DNA of 64,000 nucleotides from Letharia columbiana (lineage: Eukaryota; Ascomycota; Lecanoromycetes; Lecanorales; Parmeliaceae). Numbering within the stretch: the stretch's first letter is position 1; each line of letters opens with the position of its first letter. The notes under the pieces were generated by a model. That model did not search any database. It was not told the DNA's origin and saw only the letters and a program-made list of their open reading frames with translations. The translations under genes were made by a program, and so were the position numbers. Positions 1 through 10,731 of the stretch are shown piece by piece. The DNA lies in assembly GCF_014066305.1 (NCBI RefSeq), contig NW_023501036.1, forward strand, positions 693,501-757,500. Direction: 5' to 3'.

Positions 1-154
1 TTTAATAGACGTATATGCGATTTTCTTAGCGTCAAGTATTCCAAGATCTTGTGCACACGCTAATTTTTGCCGCTCTCCGTACTTGTAAAACACTTCGAAA
101 CACGACGTCACCCGTCACCTAAGGCACTCTTCATTCTTTCCCAACCAACGCACA

Positions 155-274
155 ATGTCTAACCTTTGGTACCAAGCCGCCTTCATTCTTGGAATCATAA
201 TGCTACGGTTCTTGATACAATGGTACAACAATTCTCAGCCCAAGGTGGTAGCCCCTGGCAAGAAGTCAAAATGA
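155..274 (+). CDS. Candidate 39-residue single-pass membrane protein
   Basis: A short ORF begins at an ATG in a good fungal start context (CACAATGTC) and ends at TGA 272-274. The product has one hydrophobic stretch at about residues 7-22, followed by a polar tail ending in lysines, which is the layout of a tiny tail- or signal-anchored membrane protein. I do not recognise a family. It stands alone upstream of decayed sequence. ORFs this short can occur by chance, so the call rests only on start context and amphipathic layout. RNA evidence is lacking. Confidence 0.3.
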   Translation: MSNLWYQAAFILGIIMLRFLIQWYNNSQPKVVAPGKKSK

Positions 275-1146
275 AGCTCTGGGTGCATCGTCATTGCTTG
301 GTTGGGAGGCAAACCTGAGGATAGAGTGACAGATATAGGGGTCTTGTTTCTTAGGATCTGCGGTCAAGAGTCAGGAGAAAAGGATATTGGCCTGTGATGT
401 TGCAGGGGGTCACGTTCAACCTGCAGTGTGCTGCTTGGTGGTTATTCTCCGAGGAACCTTTATCGTTCAGGACAATGAATGGCGAATGCTGCAAGGAATT
501 GCAAGGAGAGGATACCATGACTTGCAAGAGGATGACTTCGTTTGGAGACACCAGCAGTATGGGCGACTGGCCAGGGGCAGCGTTGATGAGGCCAGAGCAG
601 TGCGGAGAATACAGATGATGCAGTCCCATGTGGGTTCAAGAAATGCCAGACCTGAGGCTGTAACGATGGCTTATGACAAGCTCAACGAGCATCACGCTGC
701 CAATGATTCGGGGACTATCGATGTGGGCTAGGATGTTTGGATTGTGAAGAAGAGGGGCCACATGTTCTTGGTCTGGACCAGGCGCCTGAACAGGGTCTTC
801 AAACAAGGCTTCTGACAGTGGAAGATCCAGTCATTAAATTGGCCATACTGCCTGATTGTGTTATATCAGTATGGGGATTGGCCAGTGCCAAAACCGGCTA
901 TTTGTGTGTTGGGAAAGGGAATGTGGCCAAAACATGGGTGCCAACTTTGTGTGAACAACCTCAACACAAAGGGATGAACCTCGCTATGGCCGTCAGTCTG
1001 TGTCATTTTGGTGCTGGCCACAACACTGTTTGTTCGGCATTGCACTGCAATTGATTCATTGCAAAGCTCTTTCTGGCTGAGCAAACCAGACCAGTAGTCA
1101 CAAACTGTACATCTCTTCAGGGGTTATTAGTCGCTTTACCTACAAG
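275..1146. other. No supportable gene
   Basis: Overlapping open frames on both strands reach at most 114 codons. None has a recognisable domain, signal peptide or splice-supported continuation. I see no repeat or RNA gene here. It may be further decayed sequence belonging to the DUF6604 remnants immediately downstream. Confidence 0.4.
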
Positions 1147-1503
1147 ATGCCCACTGTTGTCAGTGCCGCGGAGATTACGTTACCGGACAATCAATACAAC
1201 ACATACATACAATCCAAAGCCGGCACAACAGAAATTTTTGACTTGGCTTGTGGACAGAGCTGAAGCTTCTGGCCACCATTTAGCATCCAAAGCAATATCA
1301 CAGTGATATCACAGCGGGCAAAGGCCCCTCGCCTCAAGGGAAATGCCAGAAACATGCAGAAGATGGCAGCCGGGCCTACCCTCGAGAGGTATGCTTTGGT
1401 GACCTATGAAATCCTGCCGCTTGCAAAGAAGCTTGTGTCTAAGGACAAAGCAAATGTGCAAATACCCCAAGCGGTATTACACCTGATTCAGAAGGTCATA
1501 TAA
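1147..1503 (+). pseudogene. DUF6604-like N-terminal remnant, copy 1 (frameshifted)
   Basis: The frame from ATG 1147 reads a start like fungal DUF6604 proteins (LPDNQYNTYIQSKAGTT), then goes out of frame. The continuation KFLTWLVDRAEASGHHLASK is read in another frame after what looks like a one-base insertion at about 1230. A stop follows near 1300. A third segment (1303-1503) resembles the family's later stretch: basic, with RLKGNARNMQK, then PLAKKLVSKDKANVQIPQAV. Family knowledge: DUF6604 proteins are fungal, of unknown function, and start with a Y-x-x-Y-K-x-(G/D)-T-x-x-(V/F)-(L/V)-x-W-L motif. The order of segments matches, but the frame is broken at least twice. The neighbouring copy carries the same AGTTKFLTWLV motif intact. 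Confidence 0.5.
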
Positions 1504-1563
1504 GCAAGACGGTGGTGCACAACCTTTGCAGATATTTTGCTGGCTAGTAGCTGAATCTGAATT

Positions 1564-2516
1564 GTGTACAATTTGTCGTCCCAATCTTGTGCCCATTGTT
1601 GGGGCGCCTCACAATTGATACCCGAATTTCTCTACGATAGTCATAAGTATCATAAAGCTGGTACAACCAAGTTCCTGACATGGCTAGTGGAGAATACTTT
1701 TCAACCAGCTCATCTTGCTGGGCAGCCAACCCTAGAAACACAACCTGATGAGCTGCGTCTGGAGGGAAAGGCAAGGCGAGCGGCCAAGGACCAGTTGAGA
1801 ATGTGAACACACATTGTGCCGCTTACACATGGGCTGGCTGACAATGATAAGGTGCGGCGCAGGTCCCTCGCTCAGCGCCGGGGACTCTTTAGAAAAATAT
1901 TGCCATTAGAAAAGAGTGTGCTGTCTGGTTTGAGGCGCAAGCAAAAGAAAACACCATGATGTGGCAAGGTGTCCAAACCCATTCTCACTTCGTCAGTGTG
2001 CTTGCCGGAACTCTAGAAATACTTATACCACACATCTCACCAGCGAAGACAGGCCAGGCCGGACCCAACGACCCTGACAAAAACAAGAGCGCAAAGCCTA
2101 CCTGGGTCCACAGCAACAGGTTCGCCAACCGCGAGATGGAAGACCTTGGAATACAAGAATCAACAAACGCCTTGGACAAGAAAGCCAAAACCCTCAATAA
2201 CGCGCCAGCTCTAGCTCAAGAATCCGGTAAAACCGTCTATGAAGTTGAAACCTCGAATGAAGACGTGATATATGCGGTCTATTGCATGCTCGAGGATCAG
2301 GATCGGATTCAAGATAATATCTGCCAATTGTGGCAGGATTATTTCACAGGACATGTCAGTCTGATCACCGCCTCTGCCACCAGCAATACTGTTATAGAAG
2401 TGGTATAACGGATGGAGATGGAATTCTTCAATGCTCTTCCTGCCTTCTCTAATTGGGAAGAAGTCACGAAGACCCTACATCCTTCTCGTGCCCCTTCGGC
2501 CCTTCGGGCACACTAG
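1564..2516 (+). pseudogene. DUF6604-like remnant, copy 2 (stop codons)
   Basis: The segment 1564-1806 carries a second copy of the DUF6604 N-terminal motif (YHKAGTTKFLTWLVEN) and a basic stretch LEGKARRAAKDQL before a stop. The open frame 1956-2408 resembles the middle of such proteins: an acidic/Pro-rich linker, then EDVIYAVYCMLEDQDRIQDN, a W-x-x-Y segment, and SATSNTVIEVV. This is interrupted by TAA at 2406-2408, but the same frame continues with RMEMEFFNALPAFSNWEEV to TAG 2514-2516, which also fits the family. Segments are in the right order, so this looks like one gene broken by stops and frame changes. It could be a gene with unusual introns, but no convincing splice pairs restore it. 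Confidence 0.5.
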
Positions 2517-3198
2517 ATGCCGCCGACGATATTACCTCCACGCCCAATCTGCGACTCTTTCGCAGTCTCCTTTATCAATCTCTCGAATAGTGGTACACCA
2601 AAGGATGCCATCCAAAGTGTGGTGTCTGAGACCCGCGACTCGACCGGTCAGAGCTCTCTGAAAATGAGATAGCAAGGCGCAAATCTGTCCGTGAAGTCCT
2701 GATCGAGTACCTGCCATAGGTCTTCGGTCAACTACCGAAAGAAGGCGCCTTGACGATGGGTCTTCGCAAGTTGTACGAAACTACAAAGGGGGAGGAGACG
2801 CCCCTAGAGCTTAGCGCAAGCTCCCAAAAACCCAGGTCGAAAGTGAAAGTAAGAAAATCAATTAAATCCTTAGTTGACTCCCAGAAACTCGTGTCATAGT
2901 ATGCTTCACTCCCATTTAGGCTTGCTATCCCTGGTGCAAGACGGCCCGACCACTCAACATACTATGTGTGCTCTACGTGTGTGTGACATGTGTTTTATTC
3001 CAGGATGGGACAATTTATGAACATAATGAACATGTATCGGGACTTCGCCACTGTCATTCTCGCTAGAAAGCGTACGACTATCGTTTCCTGGCTAAACAAC
3101 CTCCCGGACTACTGTCACTTGACATAATCCGAACAGCAACACTGAGCTCATCAATCCTTCGGACCTGGCTTGACCCGTCATAGGGCGCGACAAAATTT
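2517..3198. other. Intergenic, no gene seen
   Basis: Short out-of-frame segments up to about 2760 may be further decay of the upstream DUF6604-like gene. The rest, to the end of the UstYa-family gene, shows no coding signal or repeat. Confidence 0.4.
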
Positions 3199-4138
3199 TC
3201 AGGGATCGACCGGGAGCCAGTCATCCCCCTTTCCGAAGTACTTTCTCACGGCTGGGAGGTATGGAGAATCGTTCGGACAGTACTTGAACCTGCCCATCTG
3301 CGATGGAAGTTTATCTTCGACCACAAAATCGCCGTATCGGTAGCATGAATGGTGGGTTCTTGCCCACGATTCCAATTTGCCCCAGTCTCTGCACTGGCGA
3401 CTCTGGCCGATACCGTTCGCGGGAAACCATGGATCGCGTCGTGTAGAGCGGCGTATCGTCAGCACGACACATGATATCGCCACGAAGCCAGTCTAAACAA
3501 TGATTGGAGTGCTCGAAAGAATGACTCTGCGGAAGGCCGTCACGATATTCCCTAAGGGTGAGATGTAATTGCGCCTTTTGGTGAACTGTTAGTACTGAGC
3601 TATGCACGCGTGGATTGAGCCTACAAGGCAGTGAATCCCGTGGTATCCATTCAACAGATAAATTCGTTTACTGCTGTCCCACGGAAAAACATTCTCACTT
3701 GGTGGCAGACCTTCCCTTGCCGCCCACTCTTGGTCCACGGCAACTATGCCGTCGTCTGCGCTAAGGGCTTTCCAACGCTCGTCTGTAAGAGTCATGTTGT
3801 CGCTCGAATACTCGGTCACTTCTTGCCACGTAAGAGTAGTATCGACTTCTAGGTTTGCTGACGAGGAGAGTCAGAACGACGAAATGTGAACGGACGGAAT
3901 TGAGCAACGGACCATATCTTGATCGATCATGATAGGACACAGCCATAAATGGTGTATGGCGAGGAAAGAACAGGATGGCGTTCAAAAGCACAGACAGAGC
4001 CAAAAGAGCAGAAGAAATGAATGCGTATCGCTTGTAACATAGTGGTTGATGTTGAGCTTTCTGTGCCAGACCGTGGTCTGATCCGGAAAACTCGTCTTCG
4101 TCTCCCAACAGACGACAATGATCTTCTTTGCAAGCCAT
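3199..4138 (-). CDS. UstYa-family (DUF3328) protein, one frameshift
   Basis: Proposed exons are complement(3892-4138), (3625-3848) and (3199-3574). Introns are 3849-3891 and 3575-3624; the second has a CTAAC branch site. The product has a short cytosolic N-terminus, a membrane segment at about residues 38-58, then the UstYa core: TEYSSDN, FPWDSSKRIYLLNG, first HxxHC motif HGIHC (residues 152-156) and second HSNHC (179-183), followed by MCRADDTPLYTT. UstYa-type proteins modify fungal peptides (ustiloxin, cyclochlorotine and related RiPPs) by oxidative cyclisation, with the two HxxHC motifs needed for activity. After residue 203 (about 3430-3440) the conserved continuation (GQSRQCRDWGKL...HHSCYRYGDF) is in another frame with no usable intron. 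It is either a one-base indel in the genome or a sequencing error. No RiPP precursor with repeated cores was seen nearby. The nearest gene is a divergent GNAT acetyltransferase. Confidence 0.8.
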
Positions 4139-4883
4139 CAAGGGAAGACAACGGAGAGTAAGATGATTGAAGAAGACGAGATCTACGGCATTGTTTTGTA
4201 AATCTGAATGAAAGGAGGCCCTTCGTCGATGAGAGAAAATCGCAACCACTCCACTGTAACAGTCATACAAGGTGATCGGAGATGGACGAGTCTATTTCTG
4301 TTTGGGATCGTCGGTCGATTCGCAAGGCGAACAGTTCGCTTCTTTTGCCCCTATCAATCGAAATTTATTGGAAGTCAGATGTGGAAGGCTGTGTTCCCCT
4401 TGCATGCTCGGTGCGCAGCTGACAAGCATTGGTTCTTGCTTTGCTACTGGATTTGATTTGATTTGATTTGATTTGCGCGGAAATTTCATCGGGGATGCCT
4501 TTTGTTTACATTGGCATATGATTGGCACAGGAGCATATGCATCAGATCAAGGCGACCGGTGAACTGTGGGGTCCGCATGCCTTCGTCCGTCCCACGAGGC
4601 CCACTTTTTCAAACGAAACGCTTATGCATGCCGTGCATTTGGGATGCAACCTCATCAATACACGTAAATTACAATTCGTTTCATCGATTTGCGCTTCGGT
4701 CCTATGACGCCAGAGCACGCTCTAAGTCTTCAAACCTGGCAACTCACTTCCTTGACGGGGGGATGAGAAATATCGCCTGCAGCACCAATCAGCTCTATTT
4801 TCCCTCCTTTGGCCTGCCTAGCAAAGCTGCTCTCTATATTCACTCCCTCCAATTCAGGTCTATCTCGACTGTTACACCACACG
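4139..4883. other. Intergenic region between UstYa-like and GNAT genes
   Basis: This is the shared upstream region of two divergent genes. Apart from the GATTT microsatellite I see no gene. An open frame at 4502-4915 overlaps the acetyltransferase start out of frame and lacks family features. Confidence 0.4.
4450..4475 (+). repeat. Microsatellite (GATTT)5
   Basis: Five uninterrupted copies of GATTT followed by G, lying in the divergent intergenic region. Confidence 0.9.
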
Positions 4884-5714
4884 ATGCCGCTCCAGCTCGC
4901 AGAAGTCACATCTGACTCTGATTTCGATATCATAATCCCCCTTCTGTGGCTCTCCTACGAGAGCCCTCGCATTCCATTCCTCCCTCTCCTTTTTCCAGTT
5001 GAGGACGAAAGCGCCGAGGCGCGTGAAAAAGCTGTTCAACGCACAAAGGAAATAATGATACACATGCATCATGCCGACCCAAGTAGCCATTGGTTTAAAG
5101 TGACGGATACCGACAGTGACACAATAATTGCCGGAGCACGCTGGCATGTCCACGAAGTCGATCCGTATTCAGGCGCGCCCGAGAAACCATTTGTCGTCAC
5201 CTCATGGCCGGACGGAGACCGTCGAAAATTTGCAACCATGAACATAGGGCAGGTCATACTTCCTCGGATGAAGAGATACAGGAGGCCCCACCTCAGTAAA
5301 TGCACAACCTTCCGCCTGCGAACAGTGGCTGACCAGGAATCAAAGATCTCCAAGTATGTTTCACTCATCCCGATCACCGACGTCGTGGAGCCGGCAGTTT
5401 GATCATGAATTGGGGCGTCAGCAAAGCGGACGACCTAGGGGTGCAGTCCTTCATCGAAGCAACCGAGGTAGGAAAAGAGTTGTACGGGAAGTACGGATTC
5501 GTCTTGGTCAGTATCGACACCGTGGACACGAACATCCCGGATCCAAGTGAAGACTGGAAAGACATGGAGAGGCGGTTCAAGGCAAATCCATGGTGGGTTG
5601 GTTTTCGAGCCTGAAAGGGATAATGGACGAGCACTGACCTTCTTCCATAGGTACTGCATGTGGAGACCTGTCAAAGGGAATTACGAAAAAGGGAAGACGA
5701 ACCTTCCGTGGTAA
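4884..5714 (+). CDS. GNAT-family N-acetyltransferase
   Basis: Exons are 4884-5295, 5337-5592 and 5651-5714, giving 243 residues. Introns are 41 bp (GTAAAT...CCAG) and 58 bp (GTGGGT...ATAG), and every junction keeps frame. The acetyl-CoA binding motif A is clear: a VCFTHPDH strand followed by RRRGAG (about residues 152-157), then a helix MNWGVSKADDLG, and the GNAT motif B strand/helix with EATEVGKELYGKYGF. This architecture matches fungal GNATs that acetylate small molecules or protein N-termini, but the substrate cannot be read from sequence. The gene is divergent from the UstYa-family gene with about 745 bp between starts. Co-function in a small biosynthetic locus is possible but unproven. 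Confidence 0.88.
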
Positions 5715-6058
5715 AGGCAATGACGCTTGTAGTGTCTCCAAGCACGCGTTTAGCGATTTACGTGTATTCGAGCACGATTGCACAACAAACGTAACACGGT
5801 CTCTAGCGAAGATTTCGCCCCAATGAATGGAGCTCGTTCAAGATCCACCACCTTCGTGACTGTCATCCTTGCCCAAGGCGTAAACAGTGAAACCCCGCAC
5901 GATTCCAACCTAACGTACAAGCGTAAGGAGCGAAAAGACACCCACATCCTCCACCTCGCGACCCTTGACCCCAAACCCGTTCGCGATCCGCCCCATGACA
6001 CGGCCCTCCACCCACCGCATCCTCAGGCGACACCATCCCGCGACGGTCCGGAGCGATT

Positions 6059-6337
6059 TCAGATCAAGACCCCGGGGTCAGCCGGGACCCCGTCGGTGTC
6101 GGAGTCCCGTCTGCCGAACCACCCCAACCCTTCCCCCCCGGGTGCGCCCGCCGCCCTTTCGATCCCCACCGACACATCCTCCCGCGTCGCGTCCGGGCCC
6201 CGTTCGACCACCCGCGCCGCCTCGAGGGGACGACCGCCGCGCGACAGGGGCTCCGTTCGCCGGTCCGGACCGTGCGGCGGGGCTCCGCCGAGACCGAGGG
6301 CGAGGGCGGCTCCGAGGACGCAGATGGCGAGGTGCAT
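6059..6337 (-). CDS. Candidate small secreted protein, GC-rich
   Basis: A 92-codon frame starts with a typical signal peptide (MHLAICVLGAALALGLGGAPP) and runs to a stop. The mature part is rich in Gly, Arg, Asp and Pro, and has dibasic pairs (DRRTEP, FGRRDSD) that could be Kex2 sites. It has no cysteine after the signal peptide. The block 5960-6340 is much richer in GC than its surroundings, so long chance frames on both strands are expected; two plus-strand frames of 193 and 153 codons overlap it. I prefer this strand because of the signal peptide and a CCAAT/TATA pair correctly oriented upstream. No family is recognised. Confidence 0.35.
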   Translation of the reverse strand: MHLAICVLGAALALGLGGAPPHGPDRRTEPLSRGGRPLEAARVVERGPDATREDVSVGIERAAGAPGGEGLGWFGRRDSDTDGVPADPGVLI

Positions 6338-6551
6338 CTCGGACGGAGGATGTCTTTGATGCTGGTCGGTTTCGCTCTAGAGGGTTGGAAAGGGGTGGTT
6401 CGAGGATCGCGATACCGGTTTGTTAGATTTGCTGTGGGGAATGTGACGGGGTGTTCGGCGGGTGGAGGAGGAGGAGGTAAAGGTGAGGTGAGGTGAGGTG
6501 GGACTGCGTTTGGGCCTTTGTAAAATCCACGATCTCAGACCGTCCAGATGA

Positions 6552-6640
6552 CTTTATATACACCCGTGTGCCCCGGCGATCCCCCGACCGAGATGCCGGA
6601 ACCCACACAATTATGCAGGCGGTGGCCGTTTGATTGGTTC
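6552..6640 (-). promoter_or_regulatory. CCAAT and TATA boxes for the GC-rich secreted ORF
   Basis: On the minus strand a CCAAT box (6637-6633) is followed about 70 bp downstream by TATATAAAG (about 6562-6554), which lies about 215 bp before the ATG at 6337. Order and spacing suit a eukaryotic promoter reading toward the ORF. Confidence 0.35.
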
Positions 6641-8088
6641 AGAGAATGTTCATCATCCCCGTCGAAGATCGTCACCCGTGATGGTGGAGTGGAACCCCCT
6701 GCTTTCTCGGATGGGGGTTTTTTTGGCACCGTGGCACGGCTTTTGGGGAGGGGGTCGGCCGAGAGGATCAAGGCGAGGGCTAAGGTAGGCGGGAGTGGGG
6801 TGGGGTTCTGGCTAAGGTGTCGCTGTGGTGGGAGTAAGTAGAGTTTCTTTCGTGTGCTGCTGACCGTTCGGAGCTGCCTCATGAGCCGGCCCCCTAGCGT
6901 TAGCGTGGTCAAAGGGACTGCAATTCCTTGGCATTCTGAGGTCGCATCCCCACCTGATAGAGGACTAGATATCACAGATGATTAAACGTTAAATAGACGA
7001 AAGTCAAATCCCTTATTATCGCGATTCTAACGGTGCTAAAAGTATAAAAATGTATTATAGAATTGTCGAGATACATAGAATACAAATGATTGAAGATTGT
7101 TGAGAGCCACCAGGAGCGGCTTTTAGCCGTTGAACTACGATTCTTGAATCTCTTCTACTGTATCTGGAGGAAATATCATCGAATCCATAAAACCATATAT
7201 AGCAATACAACCGCGGTAACGAGAAGATCAACGTCCATATATTTAATTGTTGTATATCTGTAATATTCAATAGGTACAATACTCTATCAGTTGGGGGTTG
7301 CGATTTGCTTCGAGCACCGCTACTGCAACAGGAGCACTCTCATTCTTACCCGCAAGCCGTACCCGTTCCGGACTTGGCGCCGCACGCCCGCATATGCATA
7401 TGCATGCACTCTGGACAGCCAGCATTGAAAACGCGCCGATTGGCCTTCGGCACAGGCCGGGGGGTGGAAAAACCCCCATCGGAATTCCTTACCGTAATGC
7501 GTGTATTTAAAGATAGGCTTCGTTCGTTCGTTACACCGAGCGAGGCTATCTTCTTTGACCCGATCCAATCGTGACGATTCCTTATCATCCGAGGCCCGAG
7601 AGTCACATCGGCTGAACGGGGCGAAGAAGAGAAGATGACTCCTTCGTACCTAGGTAGGTATGTCAGACGCTCGGATTCCTTCTGCTGCTTCGGGGCGTGG
7701 TGCATGCGTGTCAACGTTTTGTGCCGTCGGGACACAGGACTGGTTCTGATGACGCGGGATAGCCTCGACTTCGTTGAGGAGTGGATCTGCTGATCGAGAA
7801 TGGGGTGTAGCTTTATCTGGCCAATGGGTAGAGGGTCTTTGCCCACTGCTGGGTGGCTGAGCTGCGTTGCCCAGAAAAACGCAGAGATCGCCTTGGAGCT
7901 CCGCACACTCTATCTTAAGGAAGGCTTGGCTCATGATTGTCTTGTGAATCTACCTGGATTTTGGCTTTTCGTTTGGACCCCATACGCTTGGCTCGTGTAT
8001 CTACCTAAATGTGTCATTTCACTTTCGTCCTGCTGGCTTCTGATTTCCACCAACGTTGTTGCAGAGAACGCTCGCAGAACGTAAAATC
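6641..8088. other. Intergenic, mixed composition
   Basis: About 6990-7280 is AT-rich. The rest contains short palindromic stretches (CATATGCATATGCATG near 7392) and a CCTAGGTAGGTA string near 7648. Open frames on both strands around 7300-7900 overlap each other and have no domain, signal peptide or splice support. Confidence 0.4.
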
Positions 8089-9507
8089 ATGTCTGCTGCC
8101 ATCCCGTCAGACAGCGACGACAGCTACGGCCGAATCGTCAATGTGATCTCATGGATACTCTTGTGTGTAATGGTTCTTACGGTGGGAACTCGAGCTGCGA
8201 CGAAGTGGACCTTGATCCGTCGGCTCGAAGGAGATGACGTTCTCGCCCTCATTGCTTTCGTGAGCCCTCTGCGGTTGGGAGGAAATCGGTCATTGTACTA
8301 AGCCAGCCCTCTAGACATTCAGTATCGGACAAACAGTTGCATTGTCAGAAGCGATTGCGAATGGGCTTGGAGAGCATCTTGGCACACTCAGCCCGTCGCA
8401 AGTCAGAAATTTCCAGCAGGTATGTCATTTCAAAAGAGAATGCTGTGTGTTGCAGCTGATCCTAGCAGTCAGTCTACGCTGCTGATTTATTGTACATCGT
8501 TGTCTTATGGTCGGCGAAAACGTCTGTACTCTTGCTGGTGAGGCAGATTACTCCAGTCGCATTGCACAAAAGGATTACACTTTACGTGGGTTGTGGACTG
8601 GCCCTGTGGGCAGCAGTTGCAATTCTCGCAGCGGCTGTGCAATGTCACACACCGCACGTGTGGCAATTTCTTGACAATCAATGCTTCGATCGTGTGAGAC
8701 CCATCCGCATGGGTAGAGCTTTATCCGTGCTGACATGGACAAAGTATGCATTCTGGATTTACCTTGGTATTTCCAGCATCGTCGGTGATACTGTTCTGAT
8801 CGTAATACCTATCGCCATCTTTTGGAACGTCCAGATCGACCGAAGGAGAAAGGCGACTGTATGCGGTTGCTTTGCTTCTCGGATTCTGTAAGCCTGCCGG
8901 ATTTGCAAGACAAGCTTGTGCCGCCTAACCTCTTCATAGGGTGATCGTAGCCACAGGACTACAGCTGGGCTTCAGTGGGCGAGCGCACGGCTCAACGGAC
9001 CTAACACTCGATCTGTGGCCTCCAGCTCTATGTACTCAGTTCGTCCAGAATCTGAGCATCATGACGGCCTGCGTTCCGTACCTCAAGCCTTTCTACCTCG
9101 GACTTGAATCAGGTATGATTCGGACTGATGACCTTCGAAGGCACGGTCTGATCGGAACCTACGGATATGGAGATGACGAATCGGCAAAAGTCTCCAGCAG
9201 ACGCGGTCCCCCGAACACTGTGGGTTCGGCAAAGAGTACGACTTCCCACGAACTCCGCAGTTTAGATGTCGAGACCGCGGCCAGAAGCGCTCAGCTCAAC
9301 CCGAATAACCTGGTAGCCGTCGAAGCCAGCAGTGGTGTCAAGGCCGCGGATTGGGACCAAGAAAGCCAGACCAGTCAGTCTAGGATCATCAAGCAGACCA
9401 GAACGTGGGGTGTCGATTTCGAGAGCCAAGACTCCAACCCCGAAGGTTTACCTGTGCCAGCCTGGACGCAAGGGACCTGGGGGAAATCTTCGTATCGAGC
9501 GTCGTAA
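8089..9507 (+). CDS. Fungal rhodopsin-domain (Pth11-like) integral membrane protein
   Basis: Exons are 8089-8259, 8315-8419, 8469-8887 and 8940-9507, giving 420 residues. Introns are 49-55 bp with GT...AG ends and all junctions keep frame. The protein opens with a membrane segment (VISWILLCVMVLTVGTRAATKW), then the family features LEGDD, TFSIGQTVA and GLGEHLG, a YAADLLYIVVLWSAKTSVLLL helix, and further helices to about residue 300. A hydrophilic Ser-rich cytosolic tail of about 120 residues follows. This is the fungal rhodopsin-domain family (PF20684 type), seven-helix proteins that include Pth11-like receptors. There is no N-terminal CFEM domain. Ligand and role are unknown; receptor function is inferred from the family only. 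Confidence 0.88.
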
Positions 9508-10731
9508 GGCTTTTCACACTGGGGGCCCACCTTACGGGGCAAAGATTAGAAGGGGGGGGCCCTGGTCATCAGTGGTCCTACCCCGCCAAAAGTGTATCAA
9601 CCAGGCTGTGCGACTGTCATCGTTGACCCGGCAAGTCGTCCTTGGGGATTATGTAGATAAGATTTCCTGTACTTTTTTAAATACTTATCTAAAACTATAA
9701 AAAGGATTTGAGTTCGAGACGCGAGTGCTGTATGTATGTAGATCAGCCATGTCGGCGATAGTTGCCTGTACCAGTACCATCATGCGCATGCGGGCACTCG
9801 TCCAGTCAACGATTGAAGAAGGAAGGAGCGACCGTATCGCAGAAACCCCTAGCGTACACAAACCCCTTGACGAAAATGTAAAGTAACGTAGGTAAGGTTT
9901 CGGCGTCCTCCAACCAGAGCAGACCGTCCCAGTCCACCTCGTCCAGCACACGGGACCCGATGCGAAAAAACTCTGGTGGAATTATCCAAGCGAACAAGAA
10001 ACGCGCACTACTGCACCGTTCTTGTGCCGATCGTCCTGAATACAGTTTCGCTTCAAGGTGTCCCGTGCTGCATGCTGTGCTGGGGGAAAAAAGTGGACGA
10101 GGTGGACTGGGACGGCATCCGGGGTTACATTGCATACTTCAAATGCTGCACGCGACACTACACGACACGACACGGGGGCTTGTCTGTTGGGAAATGCGCC
10201 GGGTCCGTCATCCCATGCCCCTTTTCCCCTTTTTCCTTTTTCCTTTTTCCTCATCTTTGCTCCACCGACCGAGGCTGTGACCACGATCATGCATGCATGC
10301 AGCCAGGAATGGCACGGAGCTGAAGGTGGTAGGATCATGTGGTGTGGCCGCTAGTGTGGGGGAGGGGGGGATGTCAGACGTTGCGGACCGTCTTGGGGCT
10401 CGAAAGGGATTGGCTCCTCCTTCTCGGATCGATCCACGGTGCGCGATTGCGTCGCTCACCCACATGGCGGCGCTCCTTCGGCGATGTTTGCCTTTCCCGG
10501 TCGAATCGCGATGGCGCAACCTCGCTTTCGAACCCTTACAGGGCTCGTAGGGTTCTTGACGGATTCGGGAGCCCACGATCGTTGCACCTGTCCCGCCGCG
10601 ACATTATACTACACCCCTTTTCCCCGATCTTTTTTTATTCTTTCTTTCCAGCCGTGTTCTCCCTCTGCTTGGAACTTTTCGTTCGTTTTCCATGCGATTG
10701 TGCGATTCGGTCTGGTTTGCGGAAAGACACC
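9508..10731. other. Intergenic and likely 5' leader of the permease
   Basis: No gene is supported. The stretch holds pyrimidine runs (a tract of CCCTTTTTCC units at about 10215-10252 and another at about 10612-10650). The latter lies just before the permease start and resembles a CT-rich fungal promoter or leader. Confidence 0.4.

Noticed and set aside
387..1084. Open frames of 72-114 codons on both strands
   Set aside because: They overlap one another, have no domains and no splice support.
3199..4138. A fourth intron to explain the UstYa frame change
   Set aside because: Candidate GT...AG pairs there are 25-39 bp, or keep the wrong phase, or delete the conserved CRDW segment.
5778..6426. 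Plus-strand 193- and 153-codon frames
   Set aside because: They are Pro/Arg/Ser-rich products of the GC-rich island, typical shadow frames opposite the minus-strand signal-peptide ORF.
7102..7150. tRNA-like run near GAGCGGCTTTTAGCCGTTGAAC
   Set aside because: It has no A/B box pair or acceptor-stem pairing consistent with a tRNA; only a short stem is visible.
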